In this document: piece after piece, positions 35,886-44,352 of the stretch
Position numbering within the stretch: position 1 is the stretch's first letter
Layout: every line of letters starts with the position of its first letter
From: Pseudomonas asturiensis
Lineage (GTDB): Bacteria > Pseudomonadota > Gammaproteobacteria > Pseudomonadales > Pseudomonadaceae
Length of the DNA stretch: 64,000 nt
Assembly: GCF_900143095.1 (NCBI RefSeq)
Contig: NZ_FRDA01000014.1
Location: forward strand, 93,410-157,409
Direction of reading: 5' to 3'
Program-made: the position numbers and the translations under genes
Notes under the pieces: generated by a model
The model's database searches: none
What the model was told of the DNA's origin: nothing
Seen by the model: only the letters and a program-made list of their open reading frames with translations

Positions 35886-37372
35886 GATGAAATACCTTCG
35901 GCAGGGTTCGACAAAATAAACAGGGAGCGGTAGTGCTCCAGGATGGCGTCGCGACGTGGCCGACCATTGGCAGTGGCCAGACCGTTGGCCGGGCTGAATG
36001 GCTGTGTGAGCCGGGTCCAGTCACGCACGCGGGCGTAATCCGGAAGTTGCTGGTTAGCCTGGGCCACGGCGTCGGCGAGTTGAAGGTCGGTCAGCTCCGG
36101 GCGCGCCCAGAGCAGCGCATGGTTGTGCGCCATGGCCTCGCCGTAGACGAACGCCTGGGCGATACGTCCGCTTTGGGTGAGTTCGGCCTCGACCCATTCC
36201 GGGTTGACGTTGCGTCCGAAACTGGTGACGAACTGATGTTTCTTTCGGCCCTTGAGGTACAGATAGCCGTCGGCGTCGAATTCCCCCAGATCGCCGGTCG
36301 GCCACCACGCATCGGCAGGCTCCGGATCACCCAGATAGCCCAGCATGGGGACCTTGCCGATCAGCACTTCGCCATCGTCGGCCAGACGTACCTGAACATG
36401 GGGCAGTGGCTTGCCGACACTGCCGATGCGCTGCAGGCCAGGACGATTCAGCGCTACGACCGAGGCGCACTCCGACAGGCCATAGCCTTCGAAAACCGGA
36501 AGGCCCGCCGCCTGCGCACGCACCAACAGTTCGCGACTGACACGCGCTCCGCCGACGGCCACGAAGCGTAGCGTCGAGGCATCGAATACGCCCATCTCGC
36601 AGGCCGTGACCAACAACAGCAGCAGTTGCGGGACCAGAATCATGCTGTCGGCGCGCTGCTGATTCAGGCACGTCAGCAGGCGCTGGGTATCGATACCGCT
36701 GGCGCCTTGAATGCCCAGCGTCTGCTGACTCGGCAGGCTGACCCTCGCGCCTGCATACAGCGCGGCGTAACCCCCGATATTTTCCAGCAGGACTGCCAAC
36801 GGCAACAGCGTCAGGTGATGCGTCGGCTGCAACGGGCGGCTGGCTTCGAACAGCTCGCGGGCAACGGTCAGGACACTGTCGGCGCTCAGGCATACGCCTT
36901 TGGGCGTGCCGGTCGTGCCCGATGTGAATGTCAATTTGGCAGTGCCTGGCGGCATCTTCGACTCTGCGCTGAAGGCGCGACGCCAGAACAGCGTGCCGGT
37001 TTCAGCGTGAGCCTGGTAATGCGCTGCCTGAAGTTGCGCATGATGCGCGGGGTCTGCGATGACCAGGTCGGCCTGGCTCTGCTCCAGGCAGTGCAATTGC
37101 TGGCTGGCGCTGAAAAACGGTGGCAGTGCCACGCAGCTCAAGCCTTCGAACAGAATCGCCAGGTCCCACAGCAAGGCGTCAGGACTGTTGCCCAGCAGCA
37201 GGGCCACGACGCGGGTGCCAGCCTGTTGCAGCTGTTGACGGCGCTGCTGGATCTCGACGAGCAGTGCGCCGTAACCCACGTCTTCCGTGTCACCTCTAAG
37301 TGCTATCTGTTCGGGCTGTTCGTGGGCGAACCTTTCCAGTCTCTTCCAGAACACTTCACGTTCATGCGACAT
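35882..37372 (-). CDS. AMP-dependent acyl ligase (long-chain acyl-CoA synthetase-like)
   Basis: 496-residue ANL-superfamily enzyme. Motif A3 is FTSGTTGTPKGV, A5 is GYGLSE, A7 is TGDLGEFD and A8 is FGRNVNPEWVE, all intact. The C-terminal A10 motif reads TANGRPRRD, so the lysine of the usual GK-x-x-R appears to be Arg. It should activate a carboxylic acid, probably fatty, to acyl-AMP and then acyl-CoA or another thioester. The altered A10 residue raises the possibility of an acyl-AMP-only or impaired adenylation role. It overlaps the first operon gene by 11 bases. Confidence 0.92.
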   Translation of the reverse strand: MSHEREVFWKRLERFAHEQPEQIALRGDTEDVGYGALLVEIQQRRQQLQQAGTRVVALLLGNSPDALLWDLAILFEGLSCVALPPFFSASQQLHCLEQSQADLVIADPAHHAQLQAAHYQAHAETGTLFWRRAFSAESKMPPGTAKLTFTSGTTGTPKGVCLSADSVLTVARELFEASRPLQPTHHLTLLPLAVLLENIGGYAALYAGARVSLPSQQTLGIQGASGIDTQRLLTCLNQQRADSMILVPQLLLLLVTACEMGVFDASTLRFVAVGGARVSRELLVRAQAAGLPVFEGYGLSECASVVALNRPGLQRIGSVGKPLPHVQVRLADDGEVLIGKVPMLGYLGDPEPADAWWPTGDLGEFDADGYLYLKGRKKHQFVTSFGRNVNPEWVEAELTQSGRIAQAFVYGEAMAHNHALLWARPELTDLQLADAVAQANQQLPDYARVRDWTRLTQPFSPANGLATANGRPRRDAILEHYRSLFILSNPAEGISS

Positions 37373-38039
37373 GGCACCGCTCCTCCAGCGTCAGCGGCAG
37401 GCCGAAGCGCTCGAACACACCGGTATGACTCAGGTGCCGAAAGCCCGCGCCGATGTCGCCGACATGCACGCTGGGCTGGGTCTGGTAGTAATTGCCCCAC
37501 GCGTGGCGTTCGTCACCCAGGCGCAGCGGATCGGCCGGGCCCAGTGTGACCGGGCACAGGCCCAGCCTGTTGAAACTGTTGACCAGCGCGGTATTGCCGG
37601 TAAACGCCACCCACTCAAGTCCGCATACCGCCAGCAGCCAGGTCACGGTGATGATGCTCAGCCGTGCGCTGCCCAGCGAGCTGGCGGCCAGGTTGCCGAC
37701 TTCGACAATGGCCTGCCGCTCGACCGGACGCCCTGCGGCCACACGGACCTGCTGCTCGATGGGCTCATCCAGATACCGCTCCAGAAACAATGCCCCGCTG
37801 GCTGCCAGGCGAGCACCGGCCACGGCGCACAGTGTTCCGCTGCCGTCGCTGAGCCCGAACAGTTCAGGCATGAAGTGCCGAACGTCGGCGTTGTGGGCTT
37901 TCTGGAAACGGGTCTGAATAAAGGCTTCGCAGGCAGGGCGCTGAGGGTCGTCAGTCGCTGCACGGGAAAGGGTCAAGGGTGCAGCGTCGGGATTGCCGAA
38001 GTGCAGCGGCAGGCAAATGTTCCAGTCGATATCAGGCAT
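37362..38039 (-). CDS. Thermostable hemolysin family protein (GNAT-like fold)
   Basis: 225 residues matching the T_hemolysin family (PF12261, after Vibrio delta-VPH): an N-terminal EAFIQTRFQKAHNADVRHFMPELFGL, a central ALFLERYLDEPIEQQV, VEVGNLAA and WLAFTGN-like (EWVAFTGNTALVNSFNRLG) segments. The family is related to GNAT and acyl-homoserine lactone synthase folds, so acyl transfer is more likely than pore formation. No signal peptide is seen. The start at 38039 has a GGAGGAA ribosome site; the frame is open upstream to 38303, over the promoter. It is the first gene of the operon. Confidence 0.85.
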   Translation of the reverse strand: MPDIDWNICLPLHFGNPDAAPLTLSRAATDDPQRPACEAFIQTRFQKAHNADVRHFMPELFGLSDGSGTLCAVAGARLAASGALFLERYLDEPIEQQVRVAAGRPVERQAIVEVGNLAASSLGSARLSIITVTWLLAVCGLEWVAFTGNTALVNSFNRLGLCPVTLGPADPLRLGDERHAWGNYYQTQPSVHVGDIGAGFRHLSHTGVFERFGLPLTLEERCHVA

Positions 38040-38110
38040 TGGTGAGGTTCCTCCCCCGGTCAGCGAGTGAGGGGGAGTATCGAGTTGGTTTCTTAACGGA
38101 ATCTGAAGGT
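38040..38110 (-). promoter_or_regulatory. Promoter/operator of the seven-gene operon
   Basis: On the minus strand, two half-sites TTCAG and TTAAG with six bases between them (38107-38092) match the PmrA/QseB-type direct repeat TTAAG-N6-TTAAG with one mismatch. A -10 candidate GATACT lies at 38081-38076, which places the repeat over the -35 region as in OmpR-family-activated promoters. A 7-bp hairpin (ctccccc/gggggag, 38051-38077) then runs into the ribosome site of the first gene. Confidence 0.5.
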
Positions 38111-38305
38111 GAAAAAAATTTCGTACGTGCGTCCAAAAACCCTCCACATGCCGCGTGCCGCCAGCGTTTGTCTTGACGTTGCGGCGGGGTATGGGCCGTG
38201 CCCTGGCAAACAAAATCAGCCGTTGGTGGTAAAGAAACTCGGCCCCGGCGCTCGAAACCGTTACGCTATGCAGCTGTATTTTTGTTTTTCGTCGAGGTAG
38301 CACCC

Positions 38306-39646
38306 GTGTTTTCCGAATTCGCCCTGCACGAACGCCTGCTTAAAGCTGTGGCCGAGCTTAAATTTGTCGAGCCTACGCCCGTGCAGGCAGCGGCCATTCC
38401 GCTGGCATTGCAAGGGCGCGACCTGCGGGTGACTGCGCAGACCGGTAGCGGCAAGACAGCCGCCTTCGTACTGCCGATCCTCAATCGCCTGATCGGCCCG
38501 GCCAAGGTTCGTGTGGACATCCGCGCCGTGATCCTGCTGCCGACCCGCGAGCTGGCTCAGCAGACGCTGAAAGAAGTCGAGCGCTTTTCGCAGTTCACCT
38601 TCGTCAAGGCAGGTCTGGTCACTGGTGGTGAAGACTTTAAGGCCCAGGCCGCCATGCTGCGCAAGGTGCCGGATATCCTGATCGGCACGCCGGGCCGCCT
38701 GCTTGAACAACTCAACGCGGGCAATCTGGACCTCAAGCACGTTGAAGTGCTGGTGCTGGACGAAGCTGACCGCATGCTGGACATGGGCTTCTCCGAAGAC
38801 GTCGAGCGTCTGGCGGGCGAATGTGCCAGTCGCGAGCAGACCATGCTGTTCTCCGCTACCACCGGTGGTGCGGGCCTGCGTGAAATGATCGGCAAGGTGC
38901 TGAAGGATCCACAGCACCTGCAGCTCAACAACGTCAGTGAACTGGCTTCCGGCACGCGCCACCAGATCATCACCGCTGACCATAACGTACACAAAGAGCA
39001 GGTCCTGAACTGGTTGCTGACCAACGAGACCTACCAGAAAGCCATTATCTTCACCAACACCAAAGCCATGGCCGACCGTCTGTATGGCCGTCTGGTTGCG
39101 CTGGAATACAAGGCGTTCGTGCTGCACGGTGACAAGGACCAGAAGGACCGCAAGGCAGCCATCGACCGTCTGAAGCAGGGCGGCGCCAAGGTCATGGTCG
39201 CCACTGATGTGGCAGCCCGTGGTCTGGACGTTGAAGGCCTGGACATGGTCATCAACTTCGACATGCCACGCAGCGGCGACGACTACGTGCACCGTGTGGG
39301 CCGTACCGGTCGTGCCGGCAGCGATGGTCTGGCGATCTCGCTGATCTGCCATGGCGACTGGAACCTGATGTCCAGCATCGAGCGCTACCTCAAGCAGAGC
39401 TTCGAGCGCCGTGTCATCAAGGAAGTCAAAGGCACTTACGGCGGGCCGAAGAAGGTCAAGGCCTCGGGCAAGGCCGTTGGCGTGAAGAAGAAAAAGACCG
39501 ACGCCAAAGGGGGCGACAAGAAAAAAGTCGCCGCCAAAGGCCCTACCAAGCGCAAGACCGCCAACCGTCCCAAGTCCGATCTGGTCAGCCAGGACGGCAT
39601 GGCACCCCTGAAAAAACGCAGCACACCGGCACCTGCGGCTGAGTGA
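38306..39646 (+). CDS. DEAD-box ATP-dependent RNA helicase (SrmB/RhlE-like)
   Basis: 446 residues. The Q motif is in FVEPTPVQ, Walker A is AQTGSGKT, then PTRELAQQ, TPGRLLEQ, DEAD in VLDEADRMLD, SAT, and the C-terminal HRVGRTGRAG. A lysine-rich tail (about 375-430, with runs such as VKKKKTD and DKKKVAAKG) would bind RNA. This class helps ribosome assembly and mRNA decay. The GTG at 38306 is chosen because the conserved protein begins FSEFALHERLL; the upstream residues read across the shared promoter region. Confidence 0.93.
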   Translation: MFSEFALHERLLKAVAELKFVEPTPVQAAAIPLALQGRDLRVTAQTGSGKTAAFVLPILNRLIGPAKVRVDIRAVILLPTRELAQQTLKEVERFSQFTFVKAGLVTGGEDFKAQAAMLRKVPDILIGTPGRLLEQLNAGNLDLKHVEVLVLDEADRMLDMGFSEDVERLAGECASREQTMLFSATTGGAGLREMIGKVLKDPQHLQLNNVSELASGTRHQIITADHNVHKEQVLNWLLTNETYQKAIIFTNTKAMADRLYGRLVALEYKAFVLHGDKDQKDRKAAIDRLKQGGAKVMVATDVAARGLDVEGLDMVINFDMPRSGDDYVHRVGRTGRAGSDGLAISLICHGDWNLMSSIERYLKQSFERRVIKEVKGTYGGPKKVKASGKAVGVKKKKTDAKGGDKKKVAAKGPTKRKTANRPKSDLVSQDGMAPLKKRSTPAPAAE

Positions 39647-39674
39647 TTTCCTGACACCTGAAGCACCGAAACGT

Positions 39675-39760
39675 GTGGGAGGCGGCTTGCCGGCGATGCG
39701 ACCTGTCAGACGACCCTTCAGCGTCTGACCTGACGTCATCGCCGGCAAGCGTCTCCCACA
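39675..39760. repeat. REP/BIME palindrome
   Basis: The ggcggcttgccggcgatg arm at 39681-39698 pairs with catcgccggcaagc from 39737, with outer gtggga/tcccac. The right arm has lost three or four bases (cgtctcccac). It follows the helicase gene in a 401-base gap. Confidence 0.8.
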
Positions 39761-40047
39761 ATCATTTCGACGTAGGAGTGGATCGGGTGTCGCTCTGTTT
39801 GTCCGAGTACATCCAGCCCAGATGTAGCGCCTGACACACTGCCTTCGCGGACAAGTCCGCATCCCACATTGATGACCGCGCATCCCGCATGGGAGCTCTG
39901 GAGCACAGAAACGTGTGGGAGGCGTCCGGTCCCGCAACTCGGCACCCCGGCTGAACGGCTACACACCCGGCAGGTCACAACGTTGAGACATACGCTTGTG
40001 ACTGGATGTCATGAGCCATTCATCCATGCAGAACGGAGGGTTTGACA
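39761..40047. other. Gap with REP remnants upstream of the 40048 gene
   Basis: A solitary half of the second REP type (cttcgcggacaagtccgc) lies at 39843-39860, and a broken first-type end (gtgggaggcgtccggtc) at about 39915-39931. Nothing else is recognisable apart from the ribosome site ggaggg at about 40035. Confidence 0.6.
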
Positions 40048-40425
40048 ATGACTTACAACTGGGACCTTATCGAACGTCTGCTTCATGAAGTGCAGAACAG
40101 CGGTGGCGATTCGTTTGACGCGCAGGAGTACACCACCACCCGGGCTTCAGAGGGGGAAACCGTTGCTGATCCGGGAAAACTCGAGGCCGAAGCCGCTCAG
40201 CTCAAGGAGCTGTTGACCAATCGTGGTTTCATCCAGTCGCGTCTGGCAGAAGAGGATGGCGGGCGTTCCGGGTTCATCCTGACCCCACGTGGATCAAGCC
40301 TGCTGGCGTTGATCGACAGCAGCATTCCCGGTAACGACCATCCGCGCGAGGTGCTCGGCAGGCAGGAAGACGGTCTGGACCCGGCAACCTTCGACGAAGT
40401 GGCGTCAAAGCCGCAGGTGGCCTGA
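40048..40425 (+). CDS. Small winged-helix-like protein (DUF2513-related)
   Basis: 125 residues starting MTYNWDLIERLLHEVQNS, with a later GFILTPRGSSLLALID. This layout (N-terminal W-DL-I-R helix and a closing beta-hairpin TPRG) is that of DUF2513-type winged-helix proteins often found near phage or stress genes. ATG 40048 has a GGAGGG ribosome site; a TTG two codons earlier is less likely. It is monocistronic with a strong terminator. DNA binding is possible but unproven. Confidence 0.72.
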   Translation: MTYNWDLIERLLHEVQNSGGDSFDAQEYTTTRASEGETVADPGKLEAEAAQLKELLTNRGFIQSRLAEEDGGRSGFILTPRGSSLLALIDSSIPGNDHPREVLGRQEDGLDPATFDEVASKPQVA

Positions 40426-40439
40426 CTCAACCCTGTTAA

Positions 40440-40469
40440 CGCGCCGCCTGGCTGGCGGCGCGTTTCATT
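40440..40469 (+). terminator. Rho-independent terminator
   Basis: A perfect 9-bp GC stem (cgcgccgcc / ggcggcgcg, loop 40449-40453) is followed by tttcatt. It lies 15 bases after the 40425 stop and 25 bases before the stop of the convergent lipoprotein gene. Confidence 0.85.
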
Positions 40470-40493
40470 GCGCAGGCAGCTACCTCCGTCGGT

Positions 40494-41366
40494 CTATCGG
40501 GCCGCGCCCGCGGACTTCAGGCAGTTCAGGTCGGTAAAGTCCTTGCGCATGTCTGCGATACGGCTCAGCAAGCGGTCGCGTTGCTCCTGAGTGCTTTGCG
40601 CGGTGACATCGACGATCAACGATATGGCGGCCTTTTCGGTCTGGTCGTATGCCTTGCGATATTCCGGCGTCCAGAAGGTTTCCCGATCCTGCAACAGCGC
40701 GCCAATACGTTGCGCAAAGTCGCTGGATTGGCGCTGTTGCACGGCGGCCAGAAACAGGTTCTGCCAGCGTGTGCGGTTCTCGATCCAGGCCTTGTTCTGT
40801 TCACCCAGTGACGCCGACCAGGCTTGTATCCGGTCCTTCTGGGGCTGATTCAGTTTGCCGATCCATGGCGTCAGGCGCTTTTCCATGCGGTCGGCGCGCT
40901 CGGCAATCTGGCGTTCAAGGGGCTGGTCGAGGTATTTGTTCTCGCGCTTGCGCTGGTCCTTGGCAAATGCGTTCTGCATTTCCTGGACCTGCTTGTCATC
41001 GAACCGGGCCAGCAGTTCGACGGCCGACGGCGTGATCTCGCGGGAGATGGTGGCGATGGCCTGCTTGGCTTCATTGGTGCGTGCTTGCAGGCCCTCGTAG
41101 GTCACCTGATCGCTCTTCACCATCTCTTCCAGCTTGTCCAGCCAGGTCAGGTATTCGGGAAGTTGCGTGCTGCAGTGCCAGCTCAGGTGCTGTTTGAGGC
41201 GCACATCGAGCCAGCTTTTCTGATCGGAACTCATGTCCAGGTAGTCGCTGAGCGTCCACGGAATGATCACATCCAGATTGCGATACGCCAGCCCCACCTG
41301 ATTGCATCCAGTGAGCAGCAAAACGGCCATCAACATCGTACTGAAGGCTTTGAACAAAGACTGCAT
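40494..41366 (-). CDS. DUF6279-like lipoprotein
   Basis: 290 residues with a lipoprotein signal ending LLLTGCNQ (lipobox LTGC; Cys about residue 20). A helical body follows, with the signature GLAYRNLDVIIPWTLSDYLDMS. Asn after the Cys is not Asp, so outer-membrane targeting by Lol is expected. The start at 41366 has AAGGAG 5 bases upstream; a GTG at 41372 is possible. Family members are widespread in Pseudomonas and have no assigned function. Confidence 0.82.
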   Translation of the reverse strand: MQSLFKAFSTMLMAVLLLTGCNQVGLAYRNLDVIIPWTLSDYLDMSSDQKSWLDVRLKQHLSWHCSTQLPEYLTWLDKLEEMVKSDQVTYEGLQARTNEAKQAIATISREITPSAVELLARFDDKQVQEMQNAFAKDQRKRENKYLDQPLERQIAERADRMEKRLTPWIGKLNQPQKDRIQAWSASLGEQNKAWIENRTRWQNLFLAAVQQRQSSDFAQRIGALLQDRETFWTPEYRKAYDQTEKAAISLIVDVTAQSTQEQRDRLLSRIADMRKDFTDLNCLKSAGAAR

Positions 41367-41446
41367 GACCACTCCTTGGGTACTGACTGCACAGGTTCTG
41401 TGCAGTAGAGGAGTGTAACGCGCGGTGGTTCAACCGGGTTGTTGTG

Positions 41447-42175
41447 TCAGAAGAACGAACGTACGGCCTTCAGGGTGAACGTTCCATCACAGCGTGCGTT
41501 GTGACCGCTGTAGACGCTGCAATCGCCGCCGCTGAGGCTCGATCCGCTGTAGATCAGATTCATGTCGATGCCCAGCCAGGGCCGTGACAGATTCAGTGAC
41601 CAGTCATTGAAGCCGCTGATCTGCCCGCCATCGGCGGCGGTCTGTGGCGTGTCGAACTGGTGGTTGGCGTACTGCATGCGTACGCCCACGCCCAGCCGCT
41701 CGATGGCGCCCAGGTCGATGAACACTGTGCTGTCGCGTGAGCCCACATCGTTGCTGAAGGCTGCGCCGACCCGACTGTTCTCCATGCGTAGCCCGGCATA
41801 GAACTCGTGACTGTCGATCTGACTGGTGTCGGGATAGCTGTAGCGAATCATCCCCAGCTCGTAGCCCAGCGTGTTATCGAAGGGTTTCTTGAAGCCCATG
41901 TAGGAATCGACTTCCAGCGTGCTGTCGGACGTAAACCCCATGTTCGGGGCCCACTGGCCAAAATAAAAGCCGCTTTCATGGGTAAGGTCCATCCCGCCAT
42001 GGAAAGACCCTGAGCCGCCGCTGGGCGTCACCAGGCCCTGCGCCATGCTGCGCGTGGGGGTGGTGGCCAGTTTCAGGTCGAAGTCGCCCAGATCCCGCTC
42101 CAGAACCTGGGCAGAAGCAGACTGGCAGACGAACAGGGCGCTGAAGGTCAACGCGTGTAAGCGATGGCTGAGCAT
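41447..42175 (-). CDS. TorF-family putative porin
   Basis: 242 residues with a signal peptide (cleavage near SASA-QV), beta-barrel alternation throughout, the early FDLKLATTPTRSMAQGL motif of the TIGR02001/TorF family, and the C-terminal aromatic F typical of BAM-assembled barrels. It is an outer-membrane protein of unknown solute. It lies upstream of the lipoprotein gene on the same strand with an 80-base gap. Confidence 0.87.
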   Translation of the reverse strand: MLSHRLHALTFSALFVCQSASAQVLERDLGDFDLKLATTPTRSMAQGLVTPSGGSGSFHGGMDLTHESGFYFGQWAPNMGFTSDSTLEVDSYMGFKKPFDNTLGYELGMIRYSYPDTSQIDSHEFYAGLRMENSRVGAAFSNDVGSRDSTVFIDLGAIERLGVGVRMQYANHQFDTPQTAADGGQISGFNDWSLNLSRPWLGIDMNLIYSGSSLSGGDCSVYSGHNARCDGTFTLKAVRSFF

Positions 42176-42322
42176 GGCTCACTCCTTAATGTGTCGAGGA
42201 GTGTGGTCAGGAATGGCGTATCGAAAAATGGCTCAGGAGCCCGACACAAGCCGCGTGCTAGAGCCTCGCAAGGATACCGGTGAAATCGCCGTGCAGTGGA
42301 CCGTTCGTCGATTTGCAGTGTG

Positions 42323-42835
42323 TCAGTTGGCCGCAGTCGCCTGGGCCGGTGGGATGACCAGGCCGCGGATCACCACCAGCGCCTGCTCGAAGGACGGGTA
42401 GCCACTCTTGGCGACGTCCAGTTCGGCGTACTCTTTCTGGTAGCGTTCAGAGAGTGTCGGGTCGCTGATGCTCAGCTGCTGCGAGAGCAGGGCGATGGCC
42501 AGCGGATGCTTGTGCCTGGCGGCGGTCTGCAAGAGATCGACAATCTGTTTTTGGTCGGCCTGTTGGCGGATCAGCAGAACCGCCTGATAAAACTCGGCTT
42601 CACCGGACGCGTCGTCCAGTGCGGCACGGCGCAGCATGGCTTCGGCCAGTTCGTAGTTCTCACGGTTGTCTTCACTGATCAGCAGCTTGGCCTGCAGCAT
42701 GTCGTTCTGATACAGCAGATGCCCGGCCCGGCAGGGGCTGTCGGTGAGCTGACTGTCATTGGGGCCGTTCTCGCAATGATGCGAGGCGCAACCACCCAGG
42801 TACACAAGTGCGCCGAAAAGCATCCAGTTCTTCAT
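42323..42835 (-). CDS. Small lipoprotein with Sel1-like helical repeats
   Basis: 170 residues. A lipoprotein signal ends YLGGCASHHC (lipobox LGGC). The rest is helical, with alanine/leucine spacing like Sel1/TPR repeats (LAEAMLRRAALDDASGEAEF and IVDLLQTAARHKHPLAIALL). ATG 42835 is chosen; a TTG at 42850 would add five residues. The ribosome site is weak. It is probably periplasm-facing; partners are unknown. Confidence 0.75.
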   Translation of the reverse strand: MKNWMLFGALVYLGGCASHHCENGPNDSQLTDSPCRAGHLLYQNDMLQAKLLISEDNRENYELAEAMLRRAALDDASGEAEFYQAVLLIRQQADQKQIVDLLQTAARHKHPLAIALLSQQLSISDPTLSERYQKEYAELDVAKSGYPSFEQALVVIRGLVIPPAQATAAN

Positions 42836-43001
42836 TCGAGCATTCCGCAAATGAGACAGCTACCCGAGCATGATCCGGCTCGTGGTCATAGTGATATCAA
42901 GCAAGAGAGTAGCAGCGTGGCGGGAGGAATATCCAGAGAGGGTGTTCAATCTAGCGCCTTGAGCGTCAAGGCGCATAGAGATCGACGGGCGAAGCGGGGG
43001 A

Positions 43002-43190
43002 TTACTTCTTGCCGAGGTTGATCTGCTTGGACGGTGCGAAAGTCTGGCCACTCACGCCTTTGGCGATTTGCTGGATTTCGCCGCCGGACTTCAGGAAGGC
43101 CGCAATCTGTGCGTTGATCGAGTCGCTCGTTTCAACGGCTGGTGCGGGCTTGGCTTTCGAGTGGGATGCTTTGATACGCATGGCTGCCAT
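43002..43190 (-). CDS. Small conserved basic protein, 62 residues
   Basis: A short, lysine-rich, cytoplasmic protein (MAAMRIKASHSKAKP onward; a helical INAQIAAFLKSGGEIQQIA core). An AAGGT ribosome site sits 4 bases before the ATG at 43190. The codon use and clear initiation signal support a real gene, and similar tiny proteins occur in other pseudomonads. No function can be assigned. It shares the gap with the divergent cvfB-like gene. Confidence 0.65.
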   Translation of the reverse strand: MAAMRIKASHSKAKPAPAVETSDSINAQIAAFLKSGGEIQQIAKGVSGQTFAPSKQINLGKK

Positions 43191-43503
43191 TTACCTTCAT
43201 AAACGTAATACGGCCAGCCATCGTACAGGAAACGCTTGCCCATTGCTTGGCCAATACGTTAACCGCATGACGCGCCCGCAAGCGTCAATGCGCCTCATCG
43301 TACCGATCAGAGCCGCTAACCGACTGTTTTGACTGGAAAGTCAGTAAGTCGCGGTACACCGCTGATCAATCTTCGACCTGTCGGCGGGTGTGCCCGGCCG
43401 ACGAGCGGGGCCCGTCAGGGGGCTGCACGCCTGCCATCTTGCACCGCGAATGCCGACGCAAAGTCGGGTAGAATGCGCCCCACGCAATGAGGGTAATCTG
43501 CAC
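43191..43503. other. Intergenic region upstream of the S1-domain gene
   Basis: 313 bases between divergent genes. A -10-like TAGAAT is at 43469-43474 and the ribosome site gagggtaa at about 43488. No small gene or structured element is evident. Confidence 0.4.
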
Positions 43504-44340
43504 ATGGCTTTAATCGGGCGCTACAACAGCTTGCAAGTGGTCAAGCACACTAATTTCGGTCTGTACCTGGACGGGGCGCAGGATGGCGAGATTCTTCTGC
43601 CCAATCGTTACATCCCCAAGGATGTGCCGAGCGAAGACGAAGACTGGCTCAACGTGTTCATCTACCTGGACAGCGAAGACAAGCTGATCGCCACCACTGA
43701 AAAACCCAAGGTTCAGGTGGGCGAGTTTGCGAGCCTGAAAGTGGTCGAGGTCAACAGCATCGGCGTGTTCCTGGACTGGGGCTTGCCCAAGGACCTGTTG
43801 CTGCCGTATTCGGAAGAAAAGCGCACGCTGCAGGCGGGTGACTACTGTGTGGTGCATGTCTACCTCGACAAACACACCCGCCGCATCACCGCCACGGCGC
43901 GCCTGGATCGTTATCTGGACAAGACTCCGGCCAACTACAGCGTGGGTCAGGAAGTCGATCTGCTGGTGGCTGAAGCAACCGATATGGGTTTCAAGGCAAT
44001 CATCAACAACAAGCACTGGGGCTTGATCCACAAGAACGAAGTGTTCAAGTTCATGCGCGCCGGCAAGCAGGAAAAGGGTTTCATCAAGGAAATCCGCGCA
44101 GATGGCAACATCAGCCTGAGTCTGCAGCCGGTCGGTGCGGAGGCGGCCAGCAGCCTGAACAACAAGATTCTGGCCAAACTGCGCGAGAACAATGGCACGT
44201 TGCCGGTCAGTGACAAGAGCGATCCACAGGTCATCAGCGGCCTGTTCGGTGTCAGCAAGGGCAACTTCAAGAAAGCCATTGGTGCGCTGTACAAGCAGGG
44301 TCAGATCGTGATCCATGCCGATCGCATCGACCTGGTCTGA
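43504..44340 (+). CDS. CvfB-family S1 RNA-binding protein
   Basis: 278 residues with tandem S1-like domains and a C-terminal winged helix: an opening LIGRYNSLQVVKHTNFGLYLDG, a second S1 at about 75-140 (VGEFASLKVVEVNSIGVFLDWGLPKDLLLP), a third at about 150-210, and the terminal SGLFGVSKGNFKKAIGALYKQG winged helix. This is the CvfB/YitL arrangement. It likely binds RNA and influences gene expression; CvfB affects virulence in Staphylococcus. ATG 43504 begins the conserved part. Confidence 0.9.
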   Translation: MALIGRYNSLQVVKHTNFGLYLDGAQDGEILLPNRYIPKDVPSEDEDWLNVFIYLDSEDKLIATTEKPKVQVGEFASLKVVEVNSIGVFLDWGLPKDLLLPYSEEKRTLQAGDYCVVHVYLDKHTRRITATARLDRYLDKTPANYSVGQEVDLLVAEATDMGFKAIINNKHWGLIHKNEVFKFMRAGKQEKGFIKEIRADGNISLSLQPVGAEAASSLNNKILAKLRENNGTLPVSDKSDPQVISGLFGVSKGNFKKAIGALYKQGQIVIHADRIDLV

Positions 44341-44352
44341 TAGCGATGAAGT

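Noticed and set aside
37362..38039. True pore-forming hemolysin/toxin
   Set aside because: The family name is historical. The sequence has no signal peptide or amphipathic pore segment, and its setting is metabolic.
38261..39937. 558-codon open frame opposite the DEAD-box helicase
   Set aside because: It covers the whole helicase, the REP and the promoter region; the translation lacks any fold-like pattern.
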